Shown: in pieces, positions 1-9,348 of the stretch
Layout: each line of letters begins with the position of its first letter
Numbering within the stretch: the first letter of the stretch is position 1
Source: Paracoccaceae bacterium
GTDB lineage: Bacteria > Pseudomonadota > Alphaproteobacteria > Rhodobacterales > Rhodobacteraceae
NCBI GenBank assembly: GCA_020622085.1
Contig: JAHRYM010000002.1
Coordinates: 1,078,895-1,142,894 of the forward strand
DNA length: 64,000 bases
Reading direction: 5' to 3'
Position numbers and translations under genes: made by a program
Notes under the pieces: generated by a model
Databases searched by the model: none
What the model was told of the DNA's origin: nothing
Seen by the model: only the letters and a program-made list of their open reading frames with translations

Positions 1-402
1 TCCCATGTAGAACAGGATCGCCTTGGGGTTTCCGATCACCGCCGCCAACCCGGCACTGAAGCCTGCCCAGATGCCCGGCCGCGCCAGACGGGAATCGCTG
101 CCCACCACCGCGTCCGCGTGGCGAAGCAACCCGATGCCCATCACCACGAACACCCCCGCCGCCACCCAGCGCAAGATGCCCATGATCTGCGCTTCCTGCG
201 CAATCACCAGGCTCAGGCCCAGAGTTGCCGTCAAGGGCCAGAGGAAGTCGCCGATGGCCACCCCGAGCGCCAGCGGCCAGGTCGCGTGAAAGCCGCCGGA
301 AAGGCCGCGCGCCGTCAGCGCCACGAAGACTGGTCCCGGCGTCACCCACAAAAGCAGCATCGCACCGGAATACAGCGCCAGTTGCCAGAGCGTCAGGGTC
401 AT
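1..402 (-). CDS. LysE/RhtB-family exporter, 3' end cut off by window edge
   Basis: This reading frame is absent from the ORF track because it runs off the left edge. Reading back from the ATG at 402 gives 134 residues beginning MTLTLWQLALYSGAMLL, with the LysE-family signature WVTPGPVF near residue 20 and GNPKAILFYMG at the truncated end. It has hydrophobic segments near residues 5-22, 38-60 and 68-88. Proteins of this family export amino acids or similar small metabolites across the inner membrane. Its ATG overlaps the stop of the VOC gene (ATGA), so it is the last visible member of the dnaA-dnaN-recF transcription unit. The substrate cannot be told, and roughly the last 70 residues should lie outside the window. 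Confidence 0.85.
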   Translation of the reverse strand, partial: MTLTLWQLALYSGAMLLLWVTPGPVFVALTARGLSGGFHATWPLALGVAIGDFLWPLTATLGLSLVIAQEAQIMGILRWVAAGVFVVMGIGLLRHADAVVGSDSRLARPGIWAGFSAGLAAVIGNPKAILFYMG

Positions 403-833
403 TGGGCCTCCGGCAGGGTCAGGGAGCCATCTTCGGAAAGAGGCCAGAAGGGATTGACGGCGTATTCCCAGACATGGCCATCCGGGTCCGCAACATAACC
501 CGAATAGCCGCCCCAGAAGACGCGTTCGGGGTGCTTGAGTCCCCGGGCGCCCGCAGCCATCGCACGGTCATAGGCTTGGTCGACCTCGGCCTCGGTTGCG
601 AAGTTCTGCGCCAGGGTGGTTGCCCCTGTGCCCAATGCCTCATCGGGGCGCCCCTGATCGGCGGCAAGATCGGCCCGCCCGAACAGCGCCAGCACCGACC
701 CGTGCATCTGGTAGAAGGCCACGCCCGGCTGGCTTGCGCCATGTTCGACCCAGCCCAGACGGCCGTAATACCCGCGTGACCGGTCCAGATCGGACACGCC
801 CAGCGTGATCAGGGTTACCCGCTGCGGGGTCAT
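399..833 (-). CDS. VOC-superfamily (glyoxalase/bleomycin-resistance fold) protein
   Basis: 144 residues, a normal size for a two-module VOC protein. The N-terminus (RVTLITLGVSDLDRSRGYY) is the typical first beta-strand and helix of the fold, and the C-terminal half contains GYVADPDGHVWEYAVNP, the usual last strand with a candidate metal-ligand Glu. The family covers glyoxalases, dioxygenases and resistance proteins, and nothing here fixes the substrate. It overlaps recF upstream and the LysE gene downstream by 4 bases each (ATGA), so translation is probably coupled. It looks like a passenger in the replication operon. Confidence 0.85.
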   Translation of the reverse strand: MTPQRVTLITLGVSDLDRSRGYYGRLGWVEHGASQPGVAFYQMHGSVLALFGRADLAADQGRPDEALGTGATTLAQNFATEAEVDQAYDRAMAAGARGLKHPERVFWGGYSGYVADPDGHVWEYAVNPFWPLSEDGSLTLPEAQ

Positions 834-1915
834 GGAACACTCCTTTCCGACAGGGCAGAGATACCGCCCGTCTCGGTGACTTCAAACCCTTGTGCTCGTG
901 CACCAAGGCCGCTGAACAGTGCAAGTTCGGTTCCTGTCATCCAGACATGGGCCGCAATAGCACAGACCTCGTCATAAAGCGCGCAGCGGCGATCCGCGTC
1001 CAGATGCGCCGCGACCTCGTCCAGCAAAAGAACGACAGGCTCACCCCGCAGCGCGCGGGCATTGGCCAGCATCAGCGAAATCAGCAGGGCTTTCTGTTCA
1101 CCGGTCGAACATTCGGCGGCCGCCATACCCTTGGCGGCATAGGTGGCGACCAGATCATCACGGTGGGGGCCGATCAAGGTCCGGCCGGCTGCCATGTCTG
1201 CGGATCGTCCTCGCTGGAAGGCTTCCGCAAGGGCGTCGGCATCCGGATCGCTGCCCACCAACTGCAAGTCCGCAACCGGGAAGGCACCGCTGCCGCCGTC
1301 TTGAGCGCTGTTGATGCGACCCAACGCCTCGCGCCGGTTGCGGCCGATGTCGGCCCCGGCTTCGGCCATCCGCGATTCAAGTGCTGCATACCAGGCCTGA
1401 TCGCGCACCTGATCCTTCAGCAGACGGTTCCGTTCACGGATTGCCTTGTCATAGGCAAGCGCCGCTTCGGCATGGCCGGGCACGAAAGAAAGCGTGATCC
1501 GGTCCAGGAACCGCCGCCGCCCTTCGGCACCCTCGATCCACAGCCGGTCCATGCTGGGAACCAGCCAGATCATCCGCAGAATGCGCCCCAGCATTGCCTG
1601 CGGTGCCGCCTTGGCGTCAATAATTACCTGCCTGGCGCCATCGCCTTCGGCGAAGGTCTCGATCTCATGCCCCGCAGCTACTGCACGGATTTTCCATCCT
1701 ATTGCATCTGGCCGCCGGGCCATGTCCTGCGCCAGCGCCCGGCGCAGCCCACGGCCGGGCGACAGCAGCGAGGCGGCTTCAAGAATATTGGTCTTGCCCG
1801 CGCCGTTTGGCCCCCACAGGGCGACCGGCCGCCCATCAAGCGCCAGTTCGGTCCGCCGGTGCGACCGGAACTGAACCAGACCCAGCGCGGAAATCACGCC
1901 GGGCGCTGCGGTCAT
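830..1915 (-). CDS. recF: DNA replication/repair protein RecF
   Basis: 361 residues, normal for RecF, the SMC-like ATPase that loads RecA at gapped DNA through RecFOR. The Walker A motif GPNGAGKTNILEA lies at about residues 35-47. The ABC-type signature STGEQKALL (about 266-274) and Walker B VVLLLDEVAAHLD (about 293-305) follow. The start ATG overlaps the dnaN stop (ATGA), and its own stop overlaps the VOC start. The dnaA-dnaN-recF order is the common bacterial one. Confidence 0.97.
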   Translation of the reverse strand: MTAAPGVISALGLVQFRSHRRTELALDGRPVALWGPNGAGKTNILEAASLLSPGRGLRRALAQDMARRPDAIGWKIRAVAAGHEIETFAEGDGARQVIIDAKAAPQAMLGRILRMIWLVPSMDRLWIEGAEGRRRFLDRITLSFVPGHAEAALAYDKAIRERNRLLKDQVRDQAWYAALESRMAEAGADIGRNRREALGRINSAQDGGSGAFPVADLQLVGSDPDADALAEAFQRGRSADMAAGRTLIGPHRDDLVATYAAKGMAAAECSTGEQKALLISLMLANARALRGEPVVLLLDEVAAHLDADRRCALYDEVCAIAAHVWMTGTELALFSGLGARAQGFEVTETGGISALSERSVP

Positions 1916-3030
1916 ACACGCATCGGCATCACGACATAGACTGCCGAAAGATCGCCGCCTTCGCGCATCAATGTCGGTTCATTGGCGGTGTTGAACAGGA
2001 AGACCGCATTTTCACGATCCACCTGGCTAGCAATTTCCAGCAGGTATTTCGCATTGAAGCCGATTTCCAGCCGCTCGTCTCCGTAGGCCACGGCGAGCTC
2101 TTCCTCGGCCGCACCGCTGTCGGGGGCATTGACCGAAAGCACCAGCCGGTCTTCGTCCATCTGCAACTTCACCGCCCGCGACCGTTCAGAGGACACGGTG
2201 GCGACACGGTCGACCGCCTTGGCAAATTCGGCCGCATCGACCTCAAGCTTGCGGGTGTTTCCGGTAGGAATCACGCGGGTGTAATCGGGGAAGGTGCCGT
2301 CGATCACCTTCGATGTCAGCATGATGGCAGGGGTGGCGAAGCGCACCTTGGTCTCGGATACCGACACGGCAATCTTCGCCTCGTCATCGTCGAGAAGCTT
2401 GCGCAACTCGTTCACCGTCTTGCGCGGAACGATCACGCCGGGCATGCCCTGCGCCCCGTCCGGCAGGTCGGCGTCGATCCGCGCCAGTCGGTGGCCATCG
2501 GTCGCCACGCAGCGCAACACCGGGCCATCCTCGCCCTGTGCCACATGCATGTAGACGCCGTTCAGGTAATAGCGGGTTTCTTCCGTCGAGATCGCGAATT
2601 TCGATTTGTCGAACAGCCGCCGCAGCACCGATGCCGGGGCAGCGAAATTCGCCGCATATTCCGAACTCGCCATCACCGGGAAGTCTTCCTTCGGCAGCGT
2701 CGCCAGCGAGAAGGTCGAACGCCCTGCCTGCACCGTCAGCCGTCCCGAGACCGGATCGGACGTGAGTTGCACGAGTGATCCGTCCGGCAGCTTGCGGACG
2801 ATTTCGTGCAGCATCACCGCCGACACGGTCGTTGCACCCGCGCGTTCGACCTGCGCCGGAGCCTTGTCGACCACCTCGATATCCAGGTCGGTGGCCCGGA
2901 AGGACGCGATATTGCCCTCGGCCTCGATCAGGACGTTGGCCAGAATCGGGATCGTGTTGCGCCGCTCGACGACCGATTGCGCCTGTGCGACCGCCTTCAG
3001 CAGGGTCGACCGTTCGATGCTGATCTTCAT
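1912..3030 (-). CDS. dnaN: DNA polymerase III sliding clamp (beta subunit)
   Basis: 372 residues, typical of the beta clamp, which forms a dimeric ring around DNA and tethers polymerase III and repair polymerases. The N-terminus MKISIERSTLLKAVAQAQSVVERR and the C-terminal end AVYVVMPMRV are characteristic; the latter contributes to the protein-binding pocket. The gene lies 81 bases after dnaA and overlaps recF by 4 bases, so dnaN-recF are almost certainly cotranscribed. DinB (16.9 kb) and MutL (24.3 kb), both in this window, are families that use this clamp. Confidence 0.98.
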   Translation of the reverse strand: MKISIERSTLLKAVAQAQSVVERRNTIPILANVLIEAEGNIASFRATDLDIEVVDKAPAQVERAGATTVSAVMLHEIVRKLPDGSLVQLTSDPVSGRLTVQAGRSTFSLATLPKEDFPVMASSEYAANFAAPASVLRRLFDKSKFAISTEETRYYLNGVYMHVAQGEDGPVLRCVATDGHRLARIDADLPDGAQGMPGVIVPRKTVNELRKLLDDDEAKIAVSVSETKVRFATPAIMLTSKVIDGTFPDYTRVIPTGNTRKLEVDAAEFAKAVDRVATVSSERSRAVKLQMDEDRLVLSVNAPDSGAAEEELAVAYGDERLEIGFNAKYLLEIASQVDRENAVFLFNTANEPTLMREGGDLSAVYVVMPMRV

Positions 3031-3111
3031 TCCCGTATCCTCGTCATGGCCCGAACCCGCCGGGAGCGGAAAGTTAGCAACTTTCCGCGCAGGCTCAAGG
3101 TTTATCCGCCC

Positions 3112-4488
3112 TTACGCCTCCAGAAGACGGCGAAGCAGGTCCAGATCCTCACGCAACTGGCTGTCGCTACCCCTGAGCTCCTCCACCTTGCGGATACCGT
3201 GCATGATGGTCGTGTGATCGCGCCCGCCAAAGCGGCGGCCGATTTCCGGCAGGCTGCGCGTGGTCATGTGCTTGGACAGATACATCGCCACCTGCCGCGG
3301 CCGGGCAATCGTGCGCACGCGCTTGGGCCCGATCATGTCCGCCAGACGGATGTTGTAATGTTCGGCGACCTTGCGCTGGATCTCCTCGATCGTGACCTTG
3401 CGATCCGATGCACGCAGGATGTCGGCCAAGCAATCCTGCGCCAGATCCAGCGTGATTTCGCGGCCAACCAGGCTTGCGAAGGCGAAAAGCCGGGTCAGCG
3501 CGCCTTCGAGAACGCGCACGTTCGTCGTGATGCGATGCGCCAGGAATTCCAGCACGCCATTTGACAGCGTCAGGCCTGGATACTGCTGGCGATACATCTC
3601 GGCCTTTTGCTGGAGGATTCCCAGCCGCAATTCGTAATCCGTCGGGTGCAGGTCCACGACCAGACCGCATTGCAGGCGGCTCTTGATCCGTTCCTCCAGA
3701 TCCTTGATCTCGCCCGGCGCGCGGTCGGCCGAAATGATGATCTGCTTGTTCTGGTCGACCAGCGCGTTGAATGTATGGAAGAATTCTTCCTGGGTGCTGT
3801 CCTTGCCGGCGATGAACTGCACGTCATCGACCATCAGCACATCGACCGAACGGAACAATTCCTTGAAATCCATGATCTGCTTTTCACGCAGCGCCTGGAT
3901 GAAGCGATACATGAACTGCTCGGCCGACAGATAAAGCACCCGCAACTCGGGCTGTCGCGCCTGGAGTTCATGCGCGATTGCGTGCATCAGATGGGTCTTG
4001 CCCAAGCCCACGCCGCCGTAAAGAAACAGCGGATTGAAGGTGACGGGTCCGCCTTCGGCAACGCGCCGGGCCGCCGCATGGGCCAGTTCGTTCGGCTTGC
4101 CCACAACGAAACTGTCGAAGGTGAAACGGGCATCAAGCGGCGCTGCGGGCAGGTCGGCATCATCGGAGCGTGCCACCGCCTTCGCGCGGTGGCTGCGCGT
4201 CATCTTCTCGATCGGCACGGGTTTTGGTTCGGGTGCCAATTGCGCCGGGGCCGAGACCATGAATTCCACCCGATCCACCTCGACCCCGCGGCGGATCAGC
4301 TGCTGACGGATCTGTTCACCATAATTGCGCGACACCCAGTCGCGCATGAAATTCGTGGGAACATCAAAGCGGGCGATTCCGTCTGACAGATCTTTCAGGC
4401 GCAGCGGCTCGATCCAGGTAAGGTAGTTGTTCCGCCCGATTGTCTTTTGAAGTGCATTGCAGACCTGTCCCCAAGTATCTTTGGTCAT
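3112..4488 (-). CDS. dnaA: Chromosomal replication initiator protein DnaA
   Basis: The start is placed at the ATG at 4488 (MTKDTWGQVCNALQ), giving 458 residues; the ORF track extends 93 codons too far upstream. Domain I is about residues 1-70 and a short linker follows. The AAA+ domain has Walker A GGVGLGKTHL (about 160) and Walker B VDVLMVDDVQF. The C-terminal DNA-binding domain carries the DnaA signature with RPRQVAMYLSKHMT and GGRDHTTIMHG. DnaA binds DnaA boxes and opens oriC. It heads the dnaA-dnaN-recF unit. No oriC is evident immediately upstream. Confidence 0.98.
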   Translation of the reverse strand: MTKDTWGQVCNALQKTIGRNNYLTWIEPLRLKDLSDGIARFDVPTNFMRDWVSRNYGEQIRQQLIRRGVEVDRVEFMVSAPAQLAPEPKPVPIEKMTRSHRAKAVARSDDADLPAAPLDARFTFDSFVVGKPNELAHAAARRVAEGGPVTFNPLFLYGGVGLGKTHLMHAIAHELQARQPELRVLYLSAEQFMYRFIQALREKQIMDFKELFRSVDVLMVDDVQFIAGKDSTQEEFFHTFNALVDQNKQIIISADRAPGEIKDLEERIKSRLQCGLVVDLHPTDYELRLGILQQKAEMYRQQYPGLTLSNGVLEFLAHRITTNVRVLEGALTRLFAFASLVGREITLDLAQDCLADILRASDRKVTIEEIQRKVAEHYNIRLADMIGPKRVRTIARPRQVAMYLSKHMTTRSLPEIGRRFGGRDHTTIMHGIRKVEELRGSDSQLREDLDLLRRLLEA

Positions 4489-4974
4489 TACGTTGCCTAC
4501 GTCTTTCCGTACCTGCGTAGGGCGGTTGATCCGCCCACACCTTTGCGGCGACGCCATCGTTCTTGAACTTGGCCCGTGTGTGGGACCAAGCGGGGGGCAG
4601 GGCCAAGGCCAACGAAAAACACCGGCGCGAAAAACTCGCCGGTCGATTTGCGTTTCAGGCGCGCCCGAGAGACAGACGCGCCAGAACAGGCATGGATGCG
4701 CGGGTAGCAGCCCCCGCATCCCGGTCGGGGCCCGGCAAAAGCAGCTTTGCCCGGCCTTCCGTGCCACATGTCCCCCCAGGACAATGTGAATCGCACCGTG
4801 ACGCTAGCCTGTGCGTTCAAGCTGCCGCAACTGATCTTCGTGCTTGACGGGTCTTTTGCGCAACCGAATCCGGCGCCTGTGCAAAGAAACCACAATCGCC
4901 GCAAAAACGTGACAAAACGCAAAAGGCGCGGCCTTTCGGCTGCGCCCTTCAAGCTATTGGTTTCGTTCAGGAAA
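4489..4974. other. Long dnaA-rpsT intergenic region (no gene seen)
   Basis: About 490 bases without a convincing gene. It must hold the dnaA promoter (minus strand) and the rpsT terminator. I looked for TTATCCACA-like DnaA boxes and an AT-rich unwinding tract and found neither, so it does not look like oriC. ORF-track entries here have no recognisable protein features. Confidence 0.6.
4918..4949 (-). terminator. Rho-independent terminator of rpsT
   Basis: On the minus strand the sequence after the rpsT stop folds as AAGGGCGCAGCC-loop-GGCCGCGCCTT and is followed by a T-rich stretch (TTTTGCGTTTTG). It sits about 25 bases past the stop codon. Confidence 0.8.
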
Positions 4975-5247
4975 TCAGGCGACCGCGGTCAGCGATTTGA
5001 CGCGGGCCGACAGGCGCGACATCTTGCGCGCGACGGTGTTCTTGTGAAGCACACCCTTGGTCACGCCGCGGGCCAGTTCAGGCTGGGCAGCGCGAAGCGC
5101 TTCGGTCGCGGCTTCCTGATTGCCCGAGGCAAGCGCTTCCTCGACCTTGCGGAGGAAAGTGCGGATGCGCGAGCGACGCGCCTTGTTGACGGCATAACGA
5201 CGCTCGTTCTGGCGTGCGCGCTTTTCGGACTGGGGCGTATTGGCCAT
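4975..5247 (-). CDS. rpsT: 30S ribosomal protein S20
   Basis: 90 residues beginning [17 protein letters not shown], the signature start of S20, which binds 16S rRNA early in small-subunit assembly. The length and the basic, helical composition fit. It is monocistronic: mutM lies upstream on the same strand 67 bases away, and a clear terminator follows. It stands just upstream of dnaA, as in many alphaproteobacteria. Confidence 0.98.
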   Translation of the reverse strand: MANTPQSEKRARQNERRYAVNKARRSRIRTFLRKVEEALASGNQEAATEALRAAQPELARGVTKGVLHKNTVARKMSRLSARVKSLTAVA

Positions 5248-5314
5248 GTGTCGGGTTCCGATCAGGATACGGGTAAATCTGAAGCCGCGCTTCTAGGCCC
5301 GAGTCGGACCAAAG

Positions 5315-6220
5315 TCAACCGGCCGTTGCCAAGAAATTCGGCGAAACCATGTGCTGCTGCGGCTGGCAGAGCGGGCAGAAGAACGACGACCGGCCAGACT
5401 GGACGATGCGTTCGATGAGACCTGCGCAACCGGGCTGCAAGCAATGCCCGCCTTCGCGGTCATAGACGCGGAAGGCGTGCTGGAAATAGCCCAGATCACC
5501 ATCAGCCTTCCGATAGTCCCGCAGCGACGATCCCCCGGCGGCAATCGCTTCCATAAGCACGGTGCGGATCAGGGGAACCAGCGCCGCGACCGAGTCCGGC
5601 CCCAGCGAAGCCACCGGGGTTTCGGGATGAAGCCCGGCCCGATGCAGAACCTCGCAGACATAGATGTTACCAAGGCCCGCCACGATTCGCTGGTCCAGAA
5701 GGGCGGATTTCACCGAGACCTTACGGCCCTGTAGCCGGCCCACAAGATAGCCTTCGTTGAAATCATTTCCGAAAGGTTCCGGCCCGAGGTTGCGCAGCAG
5801 CCAATGATTCGTCTCGGCCACTGTCGAAAACAGGTCCATGCTGCCAAAACGCCGCGCGTCATTGAATGTGACGCGCGCCCCGTTATCCAGCCCGAACACC
5901 ACATGATCATGCTTCTGCGGGGCCGGGTGATCATGGTGGAACTTGCCGGGCGCGACTGGACCCGCGCCGCCGGAAACCAGCATCCGTCCTGACATGCCCA
6001 GGTGAATCAGAAGCGTTTCGTCTGACGAGAGATCCGCGAGAATGTATTTGGACCGGCGCCGCATTCGTTCAATTCGAACCCCGGTCAGCCGCGCCGCCAT
6101 GGCCTCGGGAAACGGAAATCTCAGGTCGGGCCGCCGCACGTCGGCAGCAAGGATCCGCGCACCCTCCATCACCGGGGCCAGACCGCGCCTGACAGTTTCG
6201 ACTTCGGGCAGTTCGGGCAT
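5315..6220 (-). CDS. mutM: Formamidopyrimidine-DNA glycosylase (Fpg/MutM)
   Basis: The start is set at the ATG at 6220 because the mature enzyme needs MPELPEVE at its N-terminus, with Pro2 as the Schiff-base nucleophile and Glu3 catalytic; the track ORF is 229 codons too long. This gives 301 residues. A C-terminal zinc finger is visible (CLQPGC...FFCPLC), preceded by the H2TH region with [11 protein letters not shown]. The enzyme excises 8-oxoguanine and formamidopyrimidines in base-excision repair. It is divergent from ubiE across about 108 bases, which should contain both promoters. Confidence 0.97.
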   Translation of the reverse strand: MPELPEVETVRRGLAPVMEGARILAADVRRPDLRFPFPEAMAARLTGVRIERMRRRSKYILADLSSDETLLIHLGMSGRMLVSGGAGPVAPGKFHHDHPAPQKHDHVVFGLDNGARVTFNDARRFGSMDLFSTVAETNHWLLRNLGPEPFGNDFNEGYLVGRLQGRKVSVKSALLDQRIVAGLGNIYVCEVLHRAGLHPETPVASLGPDSVAALVPLIRTVLMEAIAAGGSSLRDYRKADGDLGYFQHAFRVYDREGGHCLQPGCAGLIERIVQSGRSSFFCPLCQPQQHMVSPNFLATAG

Positions 6221-6328
6221 GGTGGTCCCTGTCACAGGCGTCTTGTTCTGGCGGGCGGGACAGGCCGCATTGTCTCTGCCCCCCACCCGCATATATGAAG
6301 GCAGCACCAACCGGATCGGCAAGGCCCC

Positions 6329-7123
6329 ATGACACAGTCCACGCCCAAGACCCCGCCGCAGATGCCGCAGCCCGACGCTTCGAGCGACCGCACGACCCAT
6401 TTCGGCTTCCAGACGGTCGCCGAGGGTGAAAAGGCCGGGCTGGTGCACGGCGTCTTCACCCGTGTGGCCAACCGCTATGACATCATGAATGACCTGATGT
6501 CGGTAGGTATCCATCGGCTCTGGAAGGATGCGATGATGGACTGGCTGGCGCCGCGCCCGGGGCAAAGGCTGCTGGATGTGGCTGGCGGCACCGGTGATAT
6601 CGCCTTCCGGTTTCTCAAGCGGGCAAGGGCGGCGACAGCAACGGTTCTCGACATGACGGAATCGATGCTGGTCGAGGGGCGCAAACGGGCCGATGCCGAA
6701 GACATGGCCGACAGGCTGGGCTGGATCGTTGGCGATGCGATGGCGCTGCCTTTCCCCGATCACAGCTTCGATGTCTATACGATCAGCTTCGGCATCCGGA
6801 ACGTGACGCGGATTCCCGACGCGCTGGCCGAAGCCTACCGGGTGCTGCGCCCCGGCGGGCGGCTGATGGTGCTGGAATTCAGCCATATCCCCAGCCCGGC
6901 GCTGCAATGGGCCTATGACCGCTATTCCTTCAACGTGATTCCGGTGATGGGTCAGATCGTCGCAAACGACCGTGACAGCTATCAGTATCTGGTTGAATCG
7001 ATCCGCAAGTTTCCCAATCAGGACGCGTTTGCCGACATGATCCGTGCAGCGGGTTTCGGTCAGGTGAAATACCGCAACCTGTCACTGGGAATTGCGGCGC
7101 TGCATTCGGGATGGAAACTCTAG
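6329..7123 (+). CDS. ubiE: Ubiquinone/menaquinone biosynthesis C-methyltransferase UbiE
   Basis: 264 residues. It contains the UbiE motifs [19 protein letters not shown] (about 50-70), the SAM-binding glycine motif [13 protein letters not shown] and the family signature [11 protein letters not shown]. UbiE C-methylates the polyprenyl benzoquinol ring using S-adenosylmethionine. The stop codon directly abuts the GTG start of ubiB, indicating a ubiE-ubiB operon. The N-terminal 25 residues are Pro/Ser/Thr-rich and look unstructured. Confidence 0.97.
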   Translation: MTQSTPKTPPQMPQPDASSDRTTHFGFQTVAEGEKAGLVHGVFTRVANRYDIMNDLMSVGIHRLWKDAMMDWLAPRPGQRLLDVAGGTGDIAFRFLKRARAATATVLDMTESMLVEGRKRADAEDMADRLGWIVGDAMALPFPDHSFDVYTISFGIRNVTRIPDALAEAYRVLRPGGRLMVLEFSHIPSPALQWAYDRYSFNVIPVMGQIVANDRDSYQYLVESIRKFPNQDAFADMIRAAGFGQVKYRNLSLGIAALHSGWKL

Positions 7124-8656
7124 GTGCGCGGGCCTCACAATATCTGGCGACTGGTCCGCACCGGTGCGACCTTTGAACGCACGGGCGCCATGGGTGTCGC
7201 GCTTGCGGCCATGGAGGCGCCAAAGGCGCTTCGCGTCGTGGCGCGGATCATCGGCGTGCCGTTTGCATGGCTGGGTTATCGTGGTGATCCGGCCCTGCCA
7301 CCGGTGACGCGGGCCATCACTGCACTTGGCCCCGCCTACATCAAGTTCGGGCAGATCCTGTCGACGCGCCCGGATGTGGTTGGCGCAGAGCTGTCCGAGC
7401 AGTTGCGGATGCTGCAGGACAACCTGCCGCCGTTTTCCGGCGAGGTTGCCAAGGAGATCATCGCAGCCGAACTGGGATGCAGTGCCGATTCCCTGTTTCT
7501 GGAGTTTTCGGAACCTGTAGCGGCTGCTTCCATCGCGCAGGTTCACCGGGCGCGGGTGGCGGCAACCGGGAAGGAGGTCGCGGTCAAGGTCTTGCGCCCC
7601 GGGATCGAACGTGCCTTCCAGCGCGACATCGACGCCTTCCATTTTGCGGCGGACATGATCCAGGCCTTGTCTCCCGCCTCGCGCAGGCTGCGGCCCACGG
7701 AGGTCGTGGGCCATTTCGAATCCGTGGTTGCCGGAGAGCTTGACCTGCGGCTCGAAGCGGCCGCCGCTTCGGAATTCGCCGCGACGACCAAGGGCGATGC
7801 CGGGTTCCGCGTGCCGGAAATCGAATGGGCGCTGACCTCGCGGCGCGTGATGACGCTTGATTGGGCCGAGGGCATTCCGCTGGGCGATGTCGCCGCACTC
7901 AAGGCGGCGGGGCATGACACGACCAGGATCGGCGAACGCGTGATCCAGCTTTTCCTGAGCCATGCGTTGCGCGACGGATATTTTCACGGCGACATGCACC
8001 AGGGGAATCTGAAGGTGGCCGCGAACGGTGACCTGATCGCCTATGATTTCGGGATCATGGGTGCGATCGACGTCTATACCCGTCGCGTCTATGCCGAAAT
8101 CCTGATGGGCTTCATCCAGCGTGACTATCGCCGCGTGGCCGAGGTGCATTTCGAGGCCGGTTATGTTCCGCGCGACCGCGATATCGACGAATTCGCCCGC
8201 GCGCTGCGTGCCGTGGGCGAACCGATCTTTGGAATGGATGCCAGTCGGATCTCGATGGCGCGCCTGCTTGCCTATCTCTTCGAGGTGACCGAGCGCTTCG
8301 GGATGCAGACGCGCACCGAGCTGATCTTGCTGCAAAGGACGATGGTCGTGGTCGAAGGCGTGGCGCGTTCCCTCGATCCGCACCTCAATATCTGGCATGC
8401 CGCCCGGCCCGTGGTCGAAACCTATATCCGCCGCAACCTTGGACCGCGAGCCATGGCGCAGGATCTGGTGAAGACCCTGCGCGTGCTGGGCCATTTCGGG
8501 CCGAAACTGCCCGAGCTGGTCGAATCGGCGCTGATCCGTCAGTCCGAGCCGCTGCGGGGCCTCCCCGCACGCCGCGCCCGGCCCGAACTTGTGCTCGGTG
8601 CGGTGCTGGGGGCGGGCCTGACCATCCTTGCTGTCCTGCTGGCGAAACTGGTCTGA
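7124..8656 (+). CDS. ubiB: Ubiquinone biosynthesis ABC1/ADCK-like kinase UbiB
   Basis: 510 residues from a GTG that follows the ubiE TAG without a gap, so translation is probably coupled. UbiB-family motifs are visible: the KxGQ motif in GPAYIKFGQILSTR, the Ala-rich loop in ASIAQVHRA, and the kinase-like DMHQGNLKV and YDFGIMGAI segments. The C-terminus ends in a hydrophobic helix (VLGAVLGAGLTILAVLLAKLV), typical of membrane-anchored UbiB. It is an atypical ATPase required for coenzyme Q synthesis. It is convergent with flgD, with stop codons touching at 8656/8657. Confidence 0.96.
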   Translation: MRGPHNIWRLVRTGATFERTGAMGVALAAMEAPKALRVVARIIGVPFAWLGYRGDPALPPVTRAITALGPAYIKFGQILSTRPDVVGAELSEQLRMLQDNLPPFSGEVAKEIIAAELGCSADSLFLEFSEPVAAASIAQVHRARVAATGKEVAVKVLRPGIERAFQRDIDAFHFAADMIQALSPASRRLRPTEVVGHFESVVAGELDLRLEAAAASEFAATTKGDAGFRVPEIEWALTSRRVMTLDWAEGIPLGDVAALKAAGHDTTRIGERVIQLFLSHALRDGYFHGDMHQGNLKVAANGDLIAYDFGIMGAIDVYTRRVYAEILMGFIQRDYRRVAEVHFEAGYVPRDRDIDEFARALRAVGEPIFGMDASRISMARLLAYLFEVTERFGMQTRTELILLQRTMVVVEGVARSLDPHLNIWHAARPVVETYIRRNLGPRAMAQDLVKTLRVLGHFGPKLPELVESALIRQSEPLRGLPARRARPELVLGAVLGAGLTILAVLLAKLV

Positions 8657-9337
8657 TCACTGCGGTATCTGGCCCGCATAGGCGCGAAGCGCATTAATGT
8701 CCGCAGGCCTCACTTCCGACCCGCCCTCAAGCACCAGCCGCGCACCGGCGGCACCGCCGCGCACCTCGGTCACCCGGGCATAGGCGGCAACCATTTCCGC
8801 GCCAAGCACATCATCGCCCTTCAGGCTTTCGAGGCTGAAACTGTAAAGCCCTTGCGGCAGGAACTGTCCATTGCCGTCCGTGCCATCCCAGACCACCTGC
8901 CCCGACCCCGGTGCAACCACCAGGCGCGCGGCCTCCCGGTTATGCGCATCCCGAACCACAAGGGTGCCCCGGTCGGCGCCGGGTTTCAGGACCGGATCCA
9001 GCGTGACGGGCTGGCCATAGAAGGCAACAGGCGCGGTTACCTGAGCTTCCATTCCTACCCAGCCGGCATACTGGGCAATCCCGTTGCCACCCATCTGTGA
9101 AGCCAGCGATTCAAGCAGCTGATTGGTGCGAACCTGCTGTTCCACTCCGGAAAACGTCGCCAACTGCACCGCGTAATCCGACGATTCGATCGGATTCATC
9201 GGATCCTGATTCTGCATCTGCGTCGTCAGCATCTTGAGAAAGGTCGTGAAGTCACTCGTCAGGACACCGGGCTTTGGCGGCGAGGACGCCGAAGCAGAAG
9301 TGGCGGCCACAGCATTCTGGATCGATGAAACAGCCAT
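8657..9337 (-). CDS. flgD: Flagellar hook-capping protein FlgD
   Basis: 226 residues. The N-terminal FlgD domain is clear: FTTFLKMLTTQMQNQDPMNPIESSDYAVQLATFSGVEQQ (about residues 31-69). The C-terminal half has the FlgD Ig-like/Tudor fold pattern (VVWDGTDGNGQFLPQGLYSF). FlgD caps the growing hook and directs FlgE polymerisation. The start lies 11 bases after the fliK stop, so fliK-flgD form an operon. Confidence 0.95.
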   Translation of the reverse strand: MAVSSIQNAVAATSASASSPPKPGVLTSDFTTFLKMLTTQMQNQDPMNPIESSDYAVQLATFSGVEQQVRTNQLLESLASQMGGNGIAQYAGWVGMEAQVTAPVAFYGQPVTLDPVLKPGADRGTLVVRDAHNREAARLVVAPGSGQVVWDGTDGNGQFLPQGLYSFSLESLKGDDVLGAEMVAAYARVTEVRGGAAGARLVLEGGSEVRPADINALRAYAGQIPQ

Positions 9338-9348
9338 GAAAAAGTTCC

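Noticed and set aside
4489-4974. oriC next to dnaA
   Set aside because: No DnaA-box consensus and no AT-rich tract were found.
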